A stretch of 9,303 nucleotides of DNA from an uncultured Eubacteriales bacterium (GTDB taxonomy: Bacteria > Bacillota > Clostridia > UBA1381). The notes below the pieces were generated by a model that did no database searches, had not been told where the DNA came from, and saw nothing but the letters and a program-made list of their open reading frames with translations. Below are positions 6,210 through 9,303 of the stretch, piece after piece (positions within the stretch are counted from its first letter, which is position 1; each line of letters begins with the position of its first letter). The stretch spans positions 1-9,303 of the forward strand of contig CAJKHT010000096.1 of assembly GCA_905199755.1 (NCBI GenBank), written 5' to 3'. The position numbers were made by a program, and so were the translations under genes.

Positions 6210-6770
6210 ATGGAAAAATCGGAAATCAGACAGATAATGAAACAAAAAAGGCGCGCTTTGACCGAAGATGAAATTTGGGAAAAAAGCAAAGCAATAAGCG
6301 AAAGCCTTTTTAAAACAAAAGAATTTACCGAAGCGAAAACCGTTATGATATATATGTCATCATTCGGCGAGGTATCTACGGCAATGATAATGCAGCGGCT
6401 TTTTGAAAGCAGCAGACGCGTTGTTGTACCGATAAGCAACACTGCCGATGAAACGATTACGCTGTCATATATAGAAAGTCGTGATGAGCTTATAAGCGGT
6501 GCTTACGGTATACCGGAACCCAAAACGGTAAAGCCTGTACATGAGGAGGATATAAGCCTTGTTCTTGTTCCGGGTACTGCTTTCGATATGCAGATGAACC
6601 GCATGGGCTTCGGAAAGGGATATTATGATAAGCTGCTTGAGAGGCTTTCGGCAATAAAGGCAGGGTTGTGCTATGACTTTCAGCTTTTAAGCGAGATACC
6701 TCACAGCGCTCATGATATACCTATGGATATAATAATAACCGAGGAGAGAATAATATCAAATGCTTTTTGA
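6210..6770 (+). CDS. 5-formyltetrahydrofolate cyclo-ligase (MTHFS)
   Basis: The enzyme uses ATP to convert 5-formyl-THF to 5,10-methenyl-THF, returning a storage or inhibitory folate to the one-carbon pool. With the ATG at 6210 the product is 186 residues, a normal length, and opens with the typical KxxIRQxMKxKRRAL helix. The signature NRMGFGKGYYDKLL starts at residue 130; PGTAFD (121-126), GIPEP (100-104) and PMDIIITEE near the end also match the family. A TTG at 6201 in the same frame, overlapping the DJ-1 stop, would add three residues. Neither start has a clear Shine-Dalgarno, so translation is probably coupled to the upstream gene. The 3' end overlaps tatD by 11 bases. Confidence 0.94.
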   Translation: MEKSEIRQIMKQKRRALTEDEIWEKSKAISESLFKTKEFTEAKTVMIYMSSFGEVSTAMIMQRLFESSRRVVVPISNTADETITLSYIESRDELISGAYGIPEPKTVKPVHEEDISLVLVPGTAFDMQMNRMGFGKGYYDKLLERLSAIKAGLCYDFQLLSEIPHSAHDIPMDIIITEERIISNAF

Positions 6771-7527
6771 TACACATGCACATTATAATGACATTCAGTT
6801 TAAAGACGATGCGGACGAAATGTTATCATCAATGCCCGAAAATAATGTCGGACTGATAATGGTACCTGCATCAAAGCTGTCGGAAACGGAGGATATTCTT
6901 GCACTGTGCAGAAAATATCCGTTTATGTATGCCGCTGTCGGAATACACCCGGAGGAAATAGACAGCGCGGACGAAAACTCAATAGAGCTTATAAAAAAAT
7001 ATGCCGCAGACAGCCGCGTAAAGGCGATAGGTGAAATAGGGCTGGATTATCATTACGGAAAGGACACAAAGGACAAACAAAAGCTGTGGCTCGGCTTGCA
7101 GACAGATGCGGCGCGTGAGCTTAAGCTTCCTGTCATTATCCATGACAGGGAGGCGCACGGCGACTGCATGGACGTGCTGCGCAAACACAAGGTGCGTGAC
7201 TGCGGCGGAGTTTTCCATTGCTACAGCGGAAGCATCGAAACGGCGAGTGAGATACTTGACTGGGGAATGTATATTGCGTTCGGCGGTTCGCTCACATTCA
7301 AAAATGCACGTCAGCCGAGAGAGGTTGCAGAATATGTACCGCTTGACAGAATAGTTATCGAAACGGACAGCCCGTACCTTGCTCCCGTTCCGATGCGCGG
7401 AAAACGCAACAGCTCTTTGTATATTCATTATGTTGCGGAGCTGCTTGCGCAAATTAAGGGTGTGAGCGTTGAGGAAATAGAAAGAATTACCTTTGAAAAC
7501 GGAAAAAAGCTTTTTAATATAAAATAA
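6760..7527 (+). CDS. tatD: TatD family metal-dependent hydrolase/DNase
   Basis: This 255-residue TIM-barrel amidohydrolase belongs to the TatD family, whose members act as metal-dependent DNases. All expected metal ligands are visible: His6 and His8 in THAHYN, Glu92 in GEIGLDY, His128 in IIHDR, His153 in FHCYSG and Asp203 in ETDSPYLAP. Length is normal and the C-terminal NGKKLFNI matches the usual ending. GAGGAG at 6741-6746 lies within the end of the folate gene, somewhat far (13 bases) from the ATG. In many Firmicutes tatD follows metG or precedes rnmV/rsmA; that context is absent here. It is not part of the Tat secretion pathway despite the name. Confidence 0.95.
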   Translation: MLFDTHAHYNDIQFKDDADEMLSSMPENNVGLIMVPASKLSETEDILALCRKYPFMYAAVGIHPEEIDSADENSIELIKKYAADSRVKAIGEIGLDYHYGKDTKDKQKLWLGLQTDAARELKLPVIIHDREAHGDCMDVLRKHKVRDCGGVFHCYSGSIETASEILDWGMYIAFGGSLTFKNARQPREVAEYVPLDRIVIETDSPYLAPVPMRGKRNSSLYIHYVAELLAQIKGVSVEEIERITFENGKKLFNIK

Positions 7528-7546
7528 TAAACCTATATATTTCTCC

Positions 7547-7575
7547 GAATATTTTTTTCATTAATGCAGAAAATA
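7547..7575 (+). promoter_or_regulatory. Possible forespore (sigma-G-like) promoter of spoVAD
   Basis: GAATA at 7547-7551 and GAAAATA at 7569-7575, 17 bp apart, resemble the sigma-G boxes (GMATA and CATNNTA) with two mismatches in the -10. The position, about 40 bp before spoVAD, and the known sigma-G control of spoVA genes support it. The region is so A/T-rich that chance matches are likely. Confidence 0.25.
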
Positions 7576-7612
7576 CGTAAAAACGGATAAAAAATATATC
7601 GGAGGAAGAAAT

Positions 7613-8620
7613 ATGAATCAGAGATTAGGTATGCAGACAATTACCTTCGGAAAACCGCCCGTAATTCTGGAAACGGCAGCGATTGCCGGAGTAAAGGAGG
7701 GGCAGGGACCTATAGCCGAAAGCTTTGATGTGGTGCTTGATGATGATACGCTGGGAGAAAAATCGTGGGAAAAATCGGAGAGCAAGCTCCAGGAAAAAGC
7801 GGCGCTTACCGCACTGGACAAGGCGGGACTTGCACCGTCCGATATAAATTATGTGCTTGCGGGGGATTTGCTTAATCAGTGCGCCGGCGCACATTACGGT
7901 ATGCGTGATTTGAAAATCCCGTTTCTCGGACTTTACGGAGCCTGCTCCACGATGTCGGAGAGCCTTTCCATAGGCAGTATGCTAGTGGGCGGCGATTATG
8001 CCGACTATGCAATGTGCGTCACGTCAAGTCATTTCTGCAGTGCGGAACGCCAATTCAGAAATCCGCTGGAATACGGCGGACAGCGTACTCCGTCGGCGCA
8101 ATGGACGGTGACGGGTTCGGGCTGTGCCATACTTGCAAAAAACGGCACGGGTCCTAAAATTACTCATGTCACCACAGGTAAAATCGTAGATATGGGAATT
8201 AATGATGTAAATAATATGGGTGCGGCAATGGCACCTGCCGCCATAGATACGCTGTCGGCACATTTCAGCGATACGGGCTTCAAGCCGAATGACTATGATT
8301 TAATTCTTACGGGCGATTTGGGAATTATCGGTTCGGATATTCTTGAGGAGCTTATGCTTGACGAGGGATATGACATACGCGGTATACATGATGACTGCGG
8401 AAAAATAATTTATGATATAGAGGAGCAGGACGTTCATGCCGGAGGAAGCGGCTGCGGCTGCTGCGGAAGTGTGTTTTGCGGTCATATAATGCAGGAAATA
8501 AAGAACGGTAAATATGACCGTGTCCTGCTTATGGCAACAGGTGCACTCATGAATCCCATGACAGTTGAGCAGGGAGAAACAATACCGTCAATAGCACATG
8601 CGGTAACTATAGTCAGATGA
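7613..8620 (+). CDS. spoVAD: Stage V sporulation protein AD (SpoVAD)
   Basis: SpoVAD is a thiolase-fold protein on the outer face of the spore inner membrane that binds dipicolinic acid (DPA) and works with SpoVAC and SpoVAE in DPA uptake during sporulation and release in germination. The 335 residues cover the whole family. Visible signatures are the N-terminal LGMQTITF, GACSTMSES (109-117, with a cysteine at the thiolase position), TSSHFCSAERQFR (137-149), QWTVTGSGCA and the cysteine/glycine-rich GSGCGCCGSVFCGH near the C-terminus. There is no signal peptide, as expected. GGAGG at 7601-7605 fixes the start. spoVAE follows after 25 bases. spoVAC, normally directly upstream, is absent; tatD lies there instead, 85 bases away. 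Confidence 0.97.
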   Translation: MNQRLGMQTITFGKPPVILETAAIAGVKEGQGPIAESFDVVLDDDTLGEKSWEKSESKLQEKAALTALDKAGLAPSDINYVLAGDLLNQCAGAHYGMRDLKIPFLGLYGACSTMSESLSIGSMLVGGDYADYAMCVTSSHFCSAERQFRNPLEYGGQRTPSAQWTVTGSGCAILAKNGTGPKITHVTTGKIVDMGINDVNNMGAAMAPAAIDTLSAHFSDTGFKPNDYDLILTGDLGIIGSDILEELMLDEGYDIRGIHDDCGKIIYDIEEQDVHAGGSGCGCCGSVFCGHIMQEIKNGKYDRVLLMATGALMNPMTVEQGETIPSIAHAVTIVR

Positions 8621-8645
8621 TTTGCGGCAGAATCGAGGTTTTATT

Positions 8646-9002
8646 ATGGATTATTTAAAGGCTTTTATTATCGGAGGACTTATCTGCGTTATAGGTCAGA
8701 TTTTGATTGACAAAACCAAGCTCACCCCGGCAAGAATACTTGTAACCTTTGTAACGGCAGGAGTATTTTTGCAGCTTGTAAATATTTACGAGCCGCTTGT
8801 AAAATTTGCCGGTGCGGGAGCAACGGTACCGCTGACGGGTTTCGGATATACTCTGTGCAAGGGAGTATATAAAGCGGTTTCGGAAAACGGAGTTATAGGT
8901 ATTTTTACGGGCGGACTTACCGCGGCGGCAGGCGGCATCAGTGCGGCGATAGTGTTCGGATTTCTTGCCGCACTTATATTTAGGTCAAAATCAAGAAAAT
9001 AA
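8646..9002 (+). CDS. spoVAE: Stage V sporulation protein AE (SpoVAE / SpoVAEB)
   Basis: This is a 118-residue integral membrane protein of the spore inner-membrane DPA channel. Hydrophobic segments are at about residues 5-22, 32-50, 59-75 and 84-111, with a short basic tail (FRSKSRK). The loop around YEPLVKFAGAGATVPLTGFG is the family signature. I chose the ATG at 8646 because GAGG lies at 8635-8638, seven bases upstream, and the protein then starts MDYLKAF as in relatives. A TTG at 8622 would add eight residues but has no ribosome binding site. The gene follows spoVAD in one unit. A possible small repeat element begins directly after its stop codon. Confidence 0.94.
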   Translation: MDYLKAFIIGGLICVIGQILIDKTKLTPARILVTFVTAGVFLQLVNIYEPLVKFAGAGATVPLTGFGYTLCKGVYKAVSENGVIGIFTGGLTAAAGGISAAIVFGFLAALIFRSKSRK

Positions 9003-9097
9003 AAAAGGGGATGTTAAAAAACTCCGGAACGCAAGAAAAGAAGCAAAAACACATATCGCCGGTATTACAAATTCTGTAGTTCGGTTTGGATTAGGCA

Positions 9098-9123
9098 GAA
9101 AAATCAAAAAAACTTGATTTTTC
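9098..9123. repeat. 10-bp perfect inverted repeat
   Basis: GAAAAATCAA (9098-9107) and TTGATTTTTC (9114-9123) are perfect complements around a six-base A-rich loop. The A-run and T-run flanks give a weak, two-way terminator-like shape. It could stop spoVAE transcripts, but the stem has only two G-C pairs besides the closing bases. Confidence 0.6.
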
Positions 9124-9261
9124 ATAAAATTGTTCCTTTTCTTGCTATCAACAAACTTCGCCGCTCGGCGTATACACATACGCCGTCGGGTATCCCAAAA
9201 CTAAAGTTTTGGCTCAGTTTGTTAATTCCAAAGCTTTTTTCCTATCCCCTTGAAAAAGCTA

Positions 9262-9299
9262 AGGCTGTTTAAAAAAGTCAATTGACTTTTTAAACAGCC
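9262..9299. repeat. Long palindrome at the right edge (hairpin, possible terminator)
   Basis: GGCTGTTTAAAAA at the left and its complement at the right, around GTCAATTGAC, form a hairpin of about 16 bp with an AATT loop and one unpaired A. It is followed by CCCTT at the window end. If a T-run follows outside the window it would be a strong terminator; it also contains most of the right terminal inverted repeat of the candidate element. Confidence 0.7.
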
Positions 9300-9303
9300 C
9301 CTT

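Larger units (their letters stand above)
9005..9303. mobile_element. MITE-like non-coding element with terminal inverted repeats (candidate)
   Basis: This 299-bp stretch has no convincing gene. Its left end (9005-9024, starting AAGGGG) and the reverse complement of its right end (9303-9284) match at 17 of 20 positions. Inside are GCAAGAAAAG (9031-9040) with CTTTTCTTGC (9136-9145), a 10-bp hairpin (9098-9123), an 8-bp stem enclosing two hairpins (9150-9223), and a long terminal palindrome. An alternative right end is 9251, since ATCCCCTT (9244-9251) is the exact complement of the first eight bases. Target duplications cannot be checked because the window ends here. It could instead be a structured 3' region plus terminator of spoVAE. 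Confidence 0.45.

Noticed and set aside
7504..7515. AAAAAGCTTTTT palindrome at the end of tatD as a terminator
   Set aside because: It codes for the conserved KKLF C-terminus, has no room for a loop and has no T-run after it.
8991..9179. 62-codon minus-strand open frame in the region after spoVAE
   Set aside because: It lies across the inverted repeats of the candidate element, overlaps the spoVAE end, has no ribosome binding site and shows no recognisable domain.
1..9303. CRISPR array, tRNA genes, prophage or defence genes
   Set aside because: I found no regularly spaced direct repeats, no cloverleaf with a T-loop motif, and every full-length gene has a housekeeping or sporulation role.

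Overview
The window looks like chromosomal DNA of an endospore-forming Clostridia member, probably an uncultured gut lineage. It has spoVAD and spoVAE, strong AGGAGG-type ribosome binding sites, A/T-rich intergenic DNA with clear TATAAT promoters, and Firmicutes-type housekeeping genes. This assignment is inferred from gene content only. Apart from the last 300 bp nothing looks foreign.

Layout. (1) At 1-767 (+) is the 3' part of a class I SAM-dependent rRNA methyltransferase (YpsC/RlmL type). (2) On the minus strand, read from high to low coordinates, come gltA (citrate synthase), then glmM (phosphoglucosamine mutase, cell-wall precursor synthesis), rsmG (16S rRNA m7G527 methyltransferase) and a noc-like ParB-family gene. 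glmM and rsmG overlap by one base (TGATG). noc runs tail to tail into the methyltransferase gene with a 4-bp gap. (3) Divergently from gltA, the plus strand carries DJ-1/PfpI, 5-formyl-THF cyclo-ligase and TatD as a tight run from one strong promoter, followed by spoVAD-spoVAE (DPA channel proteins used in spore formation and germination). (4) The last ~300 bp hold no gene but are full of nested inverted repeats.

The most interesting part is the 285-bp gap between rsmG and noc. It contains an AT-rich terminator for rsmG, an extended -10 promoter, and a ~175-nt leader RNA. The leader's 5' half can fold into a closed two-hairpin domain. Its 3' half can form a 22-bp terminator hairpin ending in a U-run 30-odd bases before the noc start. 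A segment of the 5' domain is complementary to the 5' arm of the terminator, so the two folds exclude each other. This is the architecture of a riboswitch or attenuator. I could not match it to a family I know, and family membership is untested.

Two other regulatory or mobile signals stand out. The gltA terminator is interlocked with the glmM promoter so that new glmM transcripts should lack the 5' arm of the terminator. The end of the window (9005-9303) looks like a small non-coding element with imperfect terminal inverted repeats.
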